A stretch of DNA of 64,000 nucleotides from Chitinophagales bacterium (GTDB lineage: Bacteria; Bacteroidota; Bacteroidia; Chitinophagales; UBA10324). Shown here piece after piece: positions 53,318 to 61,762 of the stretch (the first letter of the stretch is position 1; the number at the start of each line of letters is the position of its first letter). The stretch spans positions 154,163 to 218,162 of the forward strand of contig JANWWJ010000027.1 of NCBI GenBank assembly GCA_025056305.1, written 5' to 3'. The notes under the pieces are model-generated. The model was given only the letters and a program-made list of their open reading frames with translations. It searched no databases and was not told the origin of the DNA. The translations under genes were made by a program, and so were the position numbers.

Positions 53318-53845
53318 ATGCACGGGTTACGCGACTACGACATTGCCTTTGTAGGCTTACCGCAGGGGGTAAGCCATTTTGATTTTCGGATCACCAAGGC
53401 ATTTTTCGACCAATTTCCCAACTCAATTATTGAAAACGCAGATGTGCGTGTTCATATGGATTTTGAAAAACAGCCGTCTTTTTTTCTTTTAAAATTTCAC
53501 ATGTCCGGAACCATCGAGCAGCATTGCTACCGATGCCATGCTTTGCTGGAAATGCCTGTGTCGTTCGAGCGCCAGGTGGTGGTCAAATTTGAGGCCGATG
53601 TTGAGGACGATGAAGATGATGGCGACGCCGATGTCATATACATACGCCGCAGCGACACCCACCTTTCTGTGGCACAACACATATATGATTTTTTAACGCT
53701 GTGTTTGTTGGAGTATCGTGCGAGCTGTGATCAGCTTCCTGAACCGCGGGCGTGTGATCCTGAGGTGCTGGCGCGCCTGCACACAGCTGAGCCTGTGCGT
53801 GCCGACGCCCGCTGGGCAGAGCTCAAAAACATTAAAATCCACTAA
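53318..53845 (+). CDS. DUF177 (YceD-family) protein
   Basis: A 175-residue cytosolic protein. The family features are a C-x2-C pair in the middle (QHCYRCHALLEMP), an acidic stretch after it (DVEDDEDDGDADVIY) and a second cysteine-containing region near the end. DUF177 proteins are linked to 23S rRNA accumulation in bacteria and plastids. It is the first gene of the operon and ends two bases before rpmF, the conserved neighbour of this family. The start was set by the promoter. Confidence 0.9.
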   Translation: MHGLRDYDIAFVGLPQGVSHFDFRITKAFFDQFPNSIIENADVRVHMDFEKQPSFFLLKFHMSGTIEQHCYRCHALLEMPVSFERQVVVKFEADVEDDEDDGDADVIYIRRSDTHLSVAQHIYDFLTLCLLEYRASCDQLPEPRACDPEVLARLHTAEPVRADARWAELKNIKIH

Positions 53846-53847
53846 AG

Positions 53848-54033
53848 ATGCCTAATCCAAAACGACGCCATTCTAAATCGCGGCAACGCAAGCGCCGCAC
53901 CCACGACAAGCTCACCATGCCTACCCTGTCGGTAGATCCGACGACCGGAATGACACATGTGCGCCACCGTGCCCATTATTTCGAAGGCGAACTTTATTAT
54001 CGGGGAAAAAAGATCTTAGGCAAGACTTCCTGA
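53848..54033 (+). CDS. rpmF: 50S ribosomal protein L32
   Basis: A 61-residue basic protein of the large ribosomal subunit. MPNPKRRHSKSRQRKRRTHD is the conserved start. It has no cysteines, so it is the zinc-independent form. It starts two bases after DUF177 and ends 33 bases before plsX, the order seen in many bacteria. Confidence 0.96.
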   Translation: MPNPKRRHSKSRQRKRRTHDKLTMPTLSVDPTTGMTHVRHRAHYFEGELYYRGKKILGKTS

Positions 54034-54066
54034 AAGCTTCGGGCGGCATAATTCAACTTCGTGCTC

Positions 54067-55038
54067 ATGCCCAGCCTCAGAATTGGTATTGACGCCATGG
54101 GTGGCGACTACGCACCGCAAGAGTGCGTGCATGGCGTGGCTTTGGCTTTAAGTGAGCTGCCCGAGCAAGCTCAATTGGTGCTTTTTGGCCAAGCTCCCAA
54201 GATAGAGCCGCTGCTCGAGCAATTCCAAATTGATGGCCGCCGTGTTTCATTGGTCCATTGCGAGGAGGTCATCACCATGGCTGAAGCCCCGACGCGGGCT
54301 TTGCAACAAAAGCCTAAATCGAGCATTGCTGTCGGCTTTCAACAGCTCAGGGAAGGAACTATCGATGCTTTTGCCGGTGCCGGCAACACCGGTGCCATGT
54401 TGGTGGGGGCCATGTATTCGGTGCGAACAATAAACGGGGTTTTGCGGCCTGCCTTAACCACCGTAGTGCCTCGCGATAATGATCATCTGGGCATTTTGTT
54501 GGATGTAGGTGCCAATGTGGACTGCCGGCCCGAAATGTTGCTGCAGTTCGGCATCTTGGGCTCGCTCTACGCTCGCTACGTCTATCACATCGAACAGCCT
54601 CGGGTCGCTTTGGTCAGCATCGGTGAAGAAGAAGGGAAAGGCAATCAACTGGTCAAAGAAACCGCCGAGTTGATGCGGGCAAGTCGGCAATTGCATTTTA
54701 TCGGCAATATCGAGGGCCGCCACATTTTCAGCAATCTTGCCGATGTGATGGTGTGTGATGGTTTTGTCGGCAATATCATATTAAAATTTGGTGAAAGCAT
54801 TTATGATATGGTCAAGCGTAGAGGAATTACAGACCCATATTGGGATCGTTTTAATTATGAAAACTACGGAGGTACCGGCATTTTGGGAGTCAACGCACCG
54901 GTTGTTGTGGCGCATGGTATTTCAAATGCCAAGGCTTTCCGAAACATGATATTGCTTACGCGCGATATCGTAGAATCGCGGTTGGTGGAGCGCTTCCGCG
55001 AAGCGTTTCTCAATTTCCAAGCAGCCGAGTTGGGGTAG
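54067..55038 (+). CDS. plsX: Phosphate acyltransferase PlsX
   Basis: A 323-residue peripheral membrane enzyme that converts acyl-ACP to acyl-phosphate for phospholipid synthesis. Family motifs: GIDAMGGDYAPQE near the start, TMAEAPTRALQQKPKSS, FAGAGNTGAML, DVGANVDCRPEML and CDGFVGNIILKFGE. The ATG at 54067 was preferred over the GTG at 54061. It is followed after 40 bases by fabH, matching the usual fatty acid/phospholipid initiation cluster. Confidence 0.95.
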   Translation: MPSLRIGIDAMGGDYAPQECVHGVALALSELPEQAQLVLFGQAPKIEPLLEQFQIDGRRVSLVHCEEVITMAEAPTRALQQKPKSSIAVGFQQLREGTIDAFAGAGNTGAMLVGAMYSVRTINGVLRPALTTVVPRDNDHLGILLDVGANVDCRPEMLLQFGILGSLYARYVYHIEQPRVALVSIGEEEGKGNQLVKETAELMRASRQLHFIGNIEGRHIFSNLADVMVCDGFVGNIILKFGESIYDMVKRRGITDPYWDRFNYENYGGTGILGVNAPVVVAHGISNAKAFRNMILLTRDIVESRLVERFREAFLNFQAAELG

Positions 55039-55078
55039 CTTGTTATCTTAGCGGCCGTTTTTTCTGCAGATCCTTTGA

Positions 55079-56077
55079 ATGGCTAAAATCACTGCCGCCA
55101 TCACCGGAGTTCATGGATGGGTGCCCGAAGCCATTCTTTCCAATGCCGATTTGGAAAAAATGGTGGACACCACCGATGAATGGATCGTAACACGTACGGG
55201 TATTCGCGAGCGGCGCCTTTTGAAAGGAGAAGGCAAAGGAACTTCTGTGATTGGAGTGAATGCTGTACGCGGCCTGCTGAAGAAAACCAATACCAATCCC
55301 GATAGCATTGAGCTGCTCATCTGTGCCACTACCACGCCGGATATGCAATTTCCGGCTACAGCCAACATCATTTGTGATGAGGTAGGCTTGAAGCATGCCT
55401 GGGGTTATGATCTTAATGCCGCTTGTTCGGGATTCCTGTATGCTTTGGCTACGGCAGCTCGCATGATCGAATCCGGGGCTCATCGGCGAATCATCGTTGT
55501 CGGTGCCGATAAGATGTCATCCATCATCGACTACACCGATCGTACTACCTGTGTGTTGTTTGGAGATGGCGGCGGAGCCGTACTGCTGGAGCCCAATACC
55601 CACGGTTTGGGCATCTTGGATTCCATCATGTACGCCGACGGATCCGGCCGAGTGCATCTGCATCAAAAAGCAGGCGGATCGGTATTACCCGCCAGCCATG
55701 AAACTGTAGAGAAGCGGTTGCATTATGTCTATCAGGAAGGGCAGGCCGTTTACAAGTTTGCGGTGTCGCGTATGGCCGACGTGGGCTATGAGATCATGAC
55801 CAAAAACGGGTTAACTCCTGACGACATTGCTTATTTGGTACCACACCAAGCCAACAAGCGCATCATCGATGCTACTCGTTTAAAAATGGGATTGCCAGAA
55901 CACAAGGTCATGATCAACATTGAACGGTATGGCAACACCACCAATGGCACGATTCCTTTATGCCTGTGGGAGTGGGAGCGAAAGCTGCATGTTGGAGATA
56001 ACCTGATTTTATGTGCTTTCGGGGGAGGGTTTACGTGGGGGGCCATTTACATGAAATGGGCCTATAACTCCCGATAG
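55079..56077 (+). CDS. fabH: 3-oxoacyl-ACP synthase III (KAS III)
   Basis: A 332-residue condensing enzyme that starts fatty acid synthesis from acetyl-CoA (or a branched acyl-CoA) and malonyl-ACP. The triad is complete: Cys116 in [11 protein letters not shown], His256 in [10 protein letters not shown] and Asn286 in [27 protein letters not shown] near the N-terminus is the usual CoA-binding stretch. It lies 40 bases after plsX and 30 bases before efp. Confidence 0.95.
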   Translation: MAKITAAITGVHGWVPEAILSNADLEKMVDTTDEWIVTRTGIRERRLLKGEGKGTSVIGVNAVRGLLKKTNTNPDSIELLICATTTPDMQFPATANIICDEVGLKHAWGYDLNAACSGFLYALATAARMIESGAHRRIIVVGADKMSSIIDYTDRTTCVLFGDGGGAVLLEPNTHGLGILDSIMYADGSGRVHLHQKAGGSVLPASHETVEKRLHYVYQEGQAVYKFAVSRMADVGYEIMTKNGLTPDDIAYLVPHQANKRIIDATRLKMGLPEHKVMINIERYGNTTNGTIPLCLWEWERKLHVGDNLILCAFGGGFTWGAIYMKWAYNSR

Positions 56078-56107
56078 AGCATGGAGAACTCGGTTAAATT
56101 TTGAAGT

Positions 56108-56674
56108 ATGGCAACTACTGTAGATATCAAAAAAGGCGTTGCGCTGAAATTCAGAAACGATGTCTATCTGGTACTCGATTTCCAGCACGTAAAACCAGGT
56201 AAAGGGGGTGCATTTGTGCGCACTCGCCTAAAATCGCTTACTACCGGCAAAATCATTGACCAGACATTTAACAGTGGTGAAGAAATAGATTTAGTTACCG
56301 TTCAGCGTCGGAAGTATCAATTCTTATACAGCGACGAAGCGGGCTATCATTTTATGGATCAAAACACGTTTGAACAGGTCACGCTTGATGCAGACATGGT
56401 AGATGGCAAAGAATTCCTCAAAGAAGGGCAGGAGGTGGAAATCGTCTTTGATGCAGAAACCGATCGTGCTTTAAGCTGTGAGCTGCCCTTGCACGTAGTG
56501 TTAAAAGTAACGTATGCTGAACCGGCCGTCAAAGGGGATACTGCAAACAATCCAATGAAAAAGGCCACCCTGGAAACGGGGGCAGAGATCCTGGTGCCCA
56601 TGTTTGTAGAATCGGGTATTTACGTGAAAGTGGATACCCGCACAGGCGAATACGTAGAGCGGGTCAAAGATTGA
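56108..56674 (+). CDS. efp: Translation elongation factor P
   Basis: A 188-residue, three-domain factor that relieves ribosome stalling at polyproline. The modification loop VKPGKGGAF carries Lys32 at its tip, so the lysine-modified type is expected. The C-terminal part ends in the family signature MKKATLETGAEILVPMFVESG and VDTRTGEYVERV. It is the last gene of the operon. In many Bacteroidota accB and accC follow efp; here they do not. Confidence 0.96.
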   Translation: MATTVDIKKGVALKFRNDVYLVLDFQHVKPGKGGAFVRTRLKSLTTGKIIDQTFNSGEEIDLVTVQRRKYQFLYSDEAGYHFMDQNTFEQVTLDADMVDGKEFLKEGQEVEIVFDAETDRALSCELPLHVVLKVTYAEPAVKGDTANNPMKKATLETGAEILVPMFVESGIYVKVDTRTGEYVERVKD

Positions 56675-56675
56675 G

Positions 56676-56763
56676 CAGGCACTTTTGCTGCCTGTCGAGC
56701 TTTAGCTGATCGCTATTGGCGGACCAGGGGGAGGTCAACATTGCTTGAGCAAATAGCTAAAGC
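56676..56763 (+). other. Predicted multi-stem RNA fold between efp and the hydrolase gene
   Basis: A first hairpin, CAGGCA-7-TGCCTG (56676-56694), starts at the efp stop. Next come the perfect nine-base arms GCTTTAGCT (56699-56707) and AGCTAAAGC (56755-56763). Between them three small hairpins can form: CGC-TATTG-GCG, GACC-AGGGGGA-GGTC and TTGC-TTGA-GCAA. Together they resemble a junction-type fold. The sequence is not a tRNA (no TTCGANTC loop) and I match it to no riboswitch class. No U-tract follows. It could be a terminator region, a leader of the downstream gene or chance. Confidence 0.35.
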
Positions 56764-56888
56764 ACTTTTGCATAGAGAAAATTTTAAACTTACCACACCT
56801 CAAATTTTACCTGCACCGCACTAATGATGATGCCCGACGGTTTCTGCAGGACGCCAAAAGATGAATAAAGCCTCACTAAAAACACCAC

Positions 56889-57707
56889 ATGCAACTTTGC
56901 GGCGTTGTGGAATCCTTTCACATAGAGCTCGGGCCAGGGCGCATACACACGGTAATCCTGGGAGCGGGGCCCGATCTGGTGGTTGGCTTTCATGGCTTTG
57001 GGGAAAGCAGTAGTCGGTTCCAAGCATTGGCCGATGCCTTACATGGCTTCTGTAAGATAGCAGCCATTGATCTGCCTTTTCACGGAATCAGCCAGTGGCC
57101 CGAAGATGAAGTGCTCCAGCCAGCGCAATTGTGCAGGCTTCTGCAACAGATAAAAGAGCACTGCAGGCCGAATCGGCTTTTTGTGTTGGGTTACAGCATT
57201 GGTGCACGCCTGGCCTTAGCAGCTGCAATACACTGCGGTCGCTTCGATGGCCTGATGCTTGTAGCACCTGATGGCCTGGTGCAGCATACCTGGTATAACG
57301 TAGCGGTGTATCCGAAATGGGGCCGGTATCTCTTCCGTCATTTTATCGAACAGCCTGCTTTGGTTTTTTTTCTGGCTTCGCTCTTTCGTAAGCTAGGCTT
57401 GCTTTCCAGCTCACGCTATCGCATCCTGCAGCAAAATGCTGACACGGCTCCAAAGCGCAGGAAAGTATATCAAACCTGGATGTGCTTGAGCGCCTTGAAC
57501 GTCACTGAAGGGCAGCTGGCGAATTCCCTAGCAAGACAGTTCATGTCATTGAAAGTCTTGATCGGAAAATACGATCGAGTGTTGCACCGAAACCGGATCC
57601 GGCGCATCGTAGGTCGGCTACCCCATGCCGAGCTGCATATGCTTGCCTGTGGCCATCGCGTGCCCGACGAGGAAATCATAAGAGAGCTGCGCCTATGGTT
57701 TCATTAG
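56889..57707 (+). CDS. Alpha/beta hydrolase
   Basis: A 272-residue protein of the alpha/beta hydrolase fold. VVGFHGFGESSSRF carries the HG oxyanion motif (His35), the nucleophile elbow is GYSIGA with Ser103, Asp lies in IGKYDRVLH and the last His in ACGHRVPDEE, so the triad looks complete. There is no signal peptide; a hydrophobic cap segment (QPALVFFLASLFRKLGLL) may sit at the membrane. It begins 214 bases after efp. Its last 13 bases overlap the glycosyltransferase gene, so the two are co-translated. The substrate is unknown; an acyl ester is plausible. Confidence 0.85.
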   Translation: MQLCGVVESFHIELGPGRIHTVILGAGPDLVVGFHGFGESSSRFQALADALHGFCKIAAIDLPFHGISQWPEDEVLQPAQLCRLLQQIKEHCRPNRLFVLGYSIGARLALAAAIHCGRFDGLMLVAPDGLVQHTWYNVAVYPKWGRYLFRHFIEQPALVFFLASLFRKLGLLSSSRYRILQQNADTAPKRRKVYQTWMCLSALNVTEGQLANSLARQFMSLKVLIGKYDRVLHRNRIRRIVGRLPHAELHMLACGHRVPDEEIIRELRLWFH

Positions 57708-58840
57708 CCTTTAGCATCGTTTTGGGAGTGGCATTAGTGCTTTATGTATTTTTTTTTCTACTATTCATATTTGGCTGGAGTTCCTTACGGGGATGTTCAG
57801 GCTCTTCCCGTCTGCCTGAGAAGCAGGTAAGCGTGGTTATTGTGGCTCGGAATGAAGAAGCCCACATTGGGGCCCTGTTGAGTGACTTAAGCAAACAGCG
57901 TTACCCCAAAGCGTGTACGGAAATCATTGTCGTAAACGATTGTTCCACCGACAACACGGCAGCAGCGGTGTTGCCGTACATAGGTGAGCGGGTTCGGCTG
58001 TTGCAGCTTGAAGACTACGTCGATGTGGTGCACTTCAAAGGCAGCTTTAAGAAGATGGCCATACAGGTGGCTGTACAACAGGCCCGGGGCGAATGGATCG
58101 CCCGTGTTGATGCAGACTGCAGGGTAGGTCCGCACTGGCTGTCCACGCTGATGTGTTGCCAGCAGGCACGTCAGGCTGTCATGGTGTGTGGACCGGTCAA
58201 TTTTTCGCATGATGGCTCGTTGATGCAACAGCTTATTGCACTGGATAATCTTGGGCTCATGGGAATAGGTGGAGCTACGTTGGCCATGGGTATGCCCACC
58301 ATTTGCAATGGGGCCAACATGCTGTTTTCACGGCGGGCTTTTCTTGAGGCCGGTGGCTATACTTCAAATCTGCACCGAGCTTCTGGTGACGATGTTTTTC
58401 TGCTGCATGCCCTATTCAAAAACAGTGGCGGGCGAGTGGTCTTTTGCAGAGACAAGGCGGCCGAGGTCATTACGGGAGTGGCGAATTCTTGGACTGAAGT
58501 GTTAGAGCAGCGGCGGCGCTGGGCTTCAAAGCTGGATGCGGTTCGAAACATTCCATTGGTGCTGATGGCGGCAACGGTTCTTGTATTTAACCTCTTCTTG
58601 TTCATAGCTGCCGCTGGCCTGATGTGGACGCAAGAGCATTTATTCGTCTTTTTGTTGGCAGGGGTCACCAAATGGATTTTGGATGTAACATTCCTTACCC
58701 AGGTCACGCGTTTTGCTGGTCAGTGGCGGCTGTTGCGATTATTTTTGATAGGAGAGCTGCTGCATGGGGTGCTGGTCATGTGGGTCGGCCTGACGGCCTG
58801 GAAAAAATCAATAACATGGAAAGGAAGGCCAATAAGCTGA
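57695..58840 (+). CDS. Membrane family 2 glycosyltransferase
   Basis: A 381-residue membrane glycosyltransferase. An N-terminal helix (about 4-27) precedes the GT-A domain: VSVVIVARNEEAHIG, the DXD-type RVDADC, the acceptor region SGDDVFL and QRRRW, the QxxRW motif of processive or membrane-embedded family 2 enzymes. Two or three C-terminal helices follow (about 287-365). The sugar donor and the acceptor (lipid or growing chain) cannot be told. It overlaps the hydrolase by 13 bases and the next gene by 25. Confidence 0.9.
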   Translation: MVSLAFSIVLGVALVLYVFFFLLFIFGWSSLRGCSGSSRLPEKQVSVVIVARNEEAHIGALLSDLSKQRYPKACTEIIVVNDCSTDNTAAAVLPYIGERVRLLQLEDYVDVVHFKGSFKKMAIQVAVQQARGEWIARVDADCRVGPHWLSTLMCCQQARQAVMVCGPVNFSHDGSLMQQLIALDNLGLMGIGGATLAMGMPTICNGANMLFSRRAFLEAGGYTSNLHRASGDDVFLLHALFKNSGGRVVFCRDKAAEVITGVANSWTEVLEQRRRWASKLDAVRNIPLVLMAATVLVFNLFLFIAAAGLMWTQEHLFVFLLAGVTKWILDVTFLTQVTRFAGQWRLLRLFLIGELLHGVLVMWVGLTAWKKSITWKGRPIS

Positions 58841-59109
58841 GGGTTTCCTCACCGACGAAAAAAGAAAGGGCTGTTTTGGACAGTCTTTATTTTATCACTT
58901 CGTTTGATGAGCTAGTTGCAGAGTTGCAATGGCCTGCCGACGAGGTACATAAAGCATTGATTTCATTGATTAAAAAGGGTTGGGTAGTTCAGTTTGTGCC
59001 GCAAAAAGGTATCCCGGAGCCTATCGAAGGCCTTGATGAGGACATGTTGCGAAAGTCATTTTTTGTAGCGACGCGGGAGGGGCTTCTTGCGCATAACAGC
59101 AGGAAATGA
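58816..59109 (+). CDS. Small winged-helix-like protein
   Basis: A 97-residue basic protein. After a basic N-terminus, KKERAVLDSLYFITSFDELVAEL, WPADEVHKALISLIKKGWV and a beta-wing-like VQFVPQKG suggest a winged helix-turn-helix. No ligand or phosphorylation site is evident. The frame extends upstream to 58624 inside the glycosyltransferase gene, but the ATG at 58816 gives a natural domain start. It overlaps the phosphatase gene by four bases (ATGA), which suggests translational coupling. DNA binding is an inference. Confidence 0.65.
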   Translation: MERKANKLRVSSPTKKERAVLDSLYFITSFDELVAELQWPADEVHKALISLIKKGWVVQFVPQKGIPEPIEGLDEDMLRKSFFVATREGLLAHNSRK

Positions 59110-60329
59110 CGGAAGCATCACTCATCGAACAGTTGAGGCAGCGGCTGGAGCATCAGGAAAAGCAACTCAGCTCACTGCTTCAGGTCACGCAAGCCATTAA
59201 CAACAATGTTTCGGCACGGGGCCTGCTAAAGCTCTACGAGACGTTGCTGTTGCGAAACCTTGGTGTCACCAAATTGGCTCTCTTCATCCAACACACCGGC
59301 TGGATGTGTTCCAATGCCGTGGGTTTGAGCCGGCAACAGGCGGAGGAGCTCATCATGTCGCATTTGCCTTCGCTGCGACAGGTTACCCTCTTCAAGCGCC
59401 ATGATCATGAACTGGCCAAACATTTCGACTTGGTGGTGCCCGTGTTTCATAAAGAAATGCCTTTAGCGTTCACCTTTGTTCAAGTGGCACGGCCCGAGGT
59501 GGACCTGTCTGATGAGGCAATTACATACATTCAAACGTTGTCCAGCATAGTAGCGGTGGCTATTGAAAACAAGAAGCTTTTTCGTGCTCAAATGCGGCAG
59601 CGTTTTTTCAAGGCTGAGCTGGAGATGGCCGGGCAGATGCAGACCATGCTTATTCCGGGGAAACTGCCCAACGATCACCGGGTTTCGGCCTCCGGTATTT
59701 ACTTGCCGCATCAAGAGGTGGGCGGCGATTATTACGATTTTATCGAGCTCAACGACCATGAATTCTTTTTCTGCATCGGCGACATCAGCGGCAAAGGTGT
59801 GGTGGCTGCCCTCTTGATGGCTAACTTTCAAGCCAGCGTACGCATCTTCGCCGAGCATGAGCGGTCCTTGGATCGTTTGGCGGCTTTATTGAATGAGCGG
59901 GTAAATGAGATCACTAAGGGAGAAAAATTCATCACCTTGTTTCTCGCTCGCTTTAACCGGCAACGCCGTGAATTTGAATACGTCAATGCCGGTCATAACC
60001 CGCCTTTGCTATATCATAATGGGTCAATCAAGTTACTGTCTGAAGGCTGTACCATCTTGGGCATGTTTGAGCGGCTGCCTTATGTTCATGTGCACCGTAT
60101 GTCGCTGCCGGGCGAGTTTATGGTTGTTTGTTATACAGACGGCTTGGTCGACGTGATGGACCAGGAGCAGCCGTTTTTTGACGTCGAGCGGTTAAGTGCC
60201 TTTCTTCAGCAACATCACAACCTTGAACCAGCGGCCTTTAACAAAAAGCTGGTAGATGCTTTGATTCAATTCAAAAAACAGCGCCCCACTACCGATGACA
60301 TCAGTTTGCTAACCTGTAGGTTTTATTGA
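59106..60329 (+). CDS. GAF-domain SpoIIE-family (PP2C) serine phosphatase
   Basis: A 407-residue cytosolic regulator. A short N-terminal coiled coil (about 5-30) is followed by a GAF-like domain (about 30-160) and a SpoIIE-type PP2C phosphatase (about 180-405). Metal-binding acidic residues are intact: VGGDYYDF, GDISGKG, CYTDGLVDVMD and TTDDISLL. Such enzymes usually dephosphorylate an anti-sigma-factor antagonist (STAS protein). No STAS protein, RsbW-like kinase or sigma factor lies in the window, so the partner here may be the adjacent winged-helix protein or lie elsewhere. Confidence 0.9.
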   Translation: MTEASLIEQLRQRLEHQEKQLSSLLQVTQAINNNVSARGLLKLYETLLLRNLGVTKLALFIQHTGWMCSNAVGLSRQQAEELIMSHLPSLRQVTLFKRHDHELAKHFDLVVPVFHKEMPLAFTFVQVARPEVDLSDEAITYIQTLSSIVAVAIENKKLFRAQMRQRFFKAELEMAGQMQTMLIPGKLPNDHRVSASGIYLPHQEVGGDYYDFIELNDHEFFFCIGDISGKGVVAALLMANFQASVRIFAEHERSLDRLAALLNERVNEITKGEKFITLFLARFNRQRREFEYVNAGHNPPLLYHNGSIKLLSEGCTILGMFERLPYVHVHRMSLPGEFMVVCYTDGLVDVMDQEQPFFDVERLSAFLQQHHNLEPAAFNKKLVDALIQFKKQRPTTDDISLLTCRFY

Positions 60330-61762
60330 GCATGCAGCTGCCTCCGGTTGTGCAGATCCTGCATCACCAATAAAGCAGTGATGATAAAGTAAAATGACCC
60401 GATTTTGTCGGTTTCAATAAGATCGCTGAGCGAGTTGTTGACGTAGATAATCAGCAATGATGCAGTAAGCGCCATCACGTAGCGTCGGTCGTCAGGATTG
60501 GTGCTTTGCAAATAGGTTCTCTGGGCTGTAAAGAACAATACTAAAGTGAGAGCAACAAAAAGGATAAGGCCTACCAGCCCTTGTTCGGTGAGCAGCAGTA
60601 AAAAATAGTTGTGGACCGACGACCGCTCAGGATTGTCGCTGACCCAAGTGCGGAAACCACTTACCGTGTATTTTTTATAAAAAGAATAAAAGTTGCCGGG
60701 ACCGAAACCGGTAATGGGCTGGTCCAGCCACATGTGTAAAGCCGCCACCCAGCGATAGATGCGTTCGGCGCTGGATACGTCACGTCCCTGCAAGGTAGCT
60801 TGCAGATGGTCTGCCAGTTCGGGATGATAGACGGTGGTCTCGAAGTCTGGCTGATAATCCAGGTAGCGGCTTTTTATCGCCATGAATAAGAAAAAAAGTA
60901 ATGCAAGAAGAAAGGCGCCTGCCACGGCCCAGGGCAACAGGCCTCGTCGCAACAACGGTATGCTTATAACAGCCAGCAACACCGCTAACCAGGCAGATCG
61001 TGTGTAAGCAAAAGCTATTCCTGTACCGATCAGAAGCACAATGCCCGCAGCTATGAGGCGGTGGCGCTTCAAGAAAGGATGCGTTCCAGCCAACCACAGC
61101 GCAAGAGGCAGGCTTTGAGCCAATACGCAGGCATAGGCCACATGGTTGCGATAGAAGGGTACCATCGGGTCGTTGACGGTGGCGAAAGCAAAACCGCTCT
61201 GCGCATGGCGCACCAGCGTGTAAACAATCGTAAAGAGCAGAGGAACCAGGTATAGGGTAAAGGCTTTACGAAAATCTTCGCGGTCGCGAAGCATCAGCGC
61301 CGTGACAAAAACAAATGTGATGATGTACCATGTTTTAGCCAGAGAGAACTTAACCGAATAAAGCCACTGTTGGGAAAATAAGGTGCTGATCCAGATCCAG
61401 AGGTAATGCAGCAGCAGCAGCGTAATGACCGGATGCTTCAGAAATTCTTGGGACAGCACCTGTGGGCGTGAGAGCACCAAGGGTAAAAACAGCAGCATCA
61501 GCCCTCCAATCAGGAGTTCACTTGGAAAATCTGTGGAAAATCCGTAGGGCAGTTCTACTTCAGTACTTAAGGGCAAAACCATCCACAACAACAAATAGAC
61601 AAAACGTATATCGTTAATGCTGATGTAAACAAACAAAAACAAGGGGGCGACCAACAGCCACAGATATTGTTCCGTGAGTATGGCAGCGAATAACGTGGCA
61701 AGCAGGACGGCCGCCATTGCAAAAAACAATACCTTATTTGCTGGCGGAGATCCGGCGGGCAT
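60323..61762 (-). CDS. Polytopic O-antigen ligase/polymerase (Wzy/WaaL-like)
   Basis: A 479-residue membrane protein with about ten to twelve helices. The Wzy_C-type region lies near the end of the chain, with SVHNYFLLLLTEQGLVGLILF after a large periplasmic loop (about 270-380). This fits either O-antigen ligase or polysaccharide polymerase. It starts at an ATG that shares one base with the Wzz stop (TGATG), and its end overlaps the convergent phosphatase by seven bases. Confidence 0.88.
   Translation of the reverse strand: MPAGSPPANKVLFFAMAAVLLATLFAAILTEQYLWLLVAPLFLFVYISINDIRFVYLLLWMVLPLSTEVELPYGFSTDFPSELLIGGLMLLFLPLVLSRPQVLSQEFLKHPVITLLLLHYLWIWISTLFSQQWLYSVKFSLAKTWYIITFVFVTALMLRDREDFRKAFTLYLVPLLFTIVYTLVRHAQSGFAFATVNDPMVPFYRNHVAYACVLAQSLPLALWLAGTHPFLKRHRLIAAGIVLLIGTGIAFAYTRSAWLAVLLAVISIPLLRRGLLPWAVAGAFLLALLFFLFMAIKSRYLDYQPDFETTVYHPELADHLQATLQGRDVSSAERIYRWVAALHMWLDQPITGFGPGNFYSFYKKYTVSGFRTWVSDNPERSSVHNYFLLLLTEQGLVGLILFVALTLVLFFTAQRTYLQSTNPDDRRYVMALTASLLIIYVNNSLSDLIETDKIGSFYFIITALLVMQDLHNRRQLHAQ

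Noticed and set aside
58624..58815. 64-codon N-terminal extension of the winged-helix-like protein
   Set aside because: It lies wholly within the glycosyltransferase gene in another frame; the ATG at 58816 begins the structured part.
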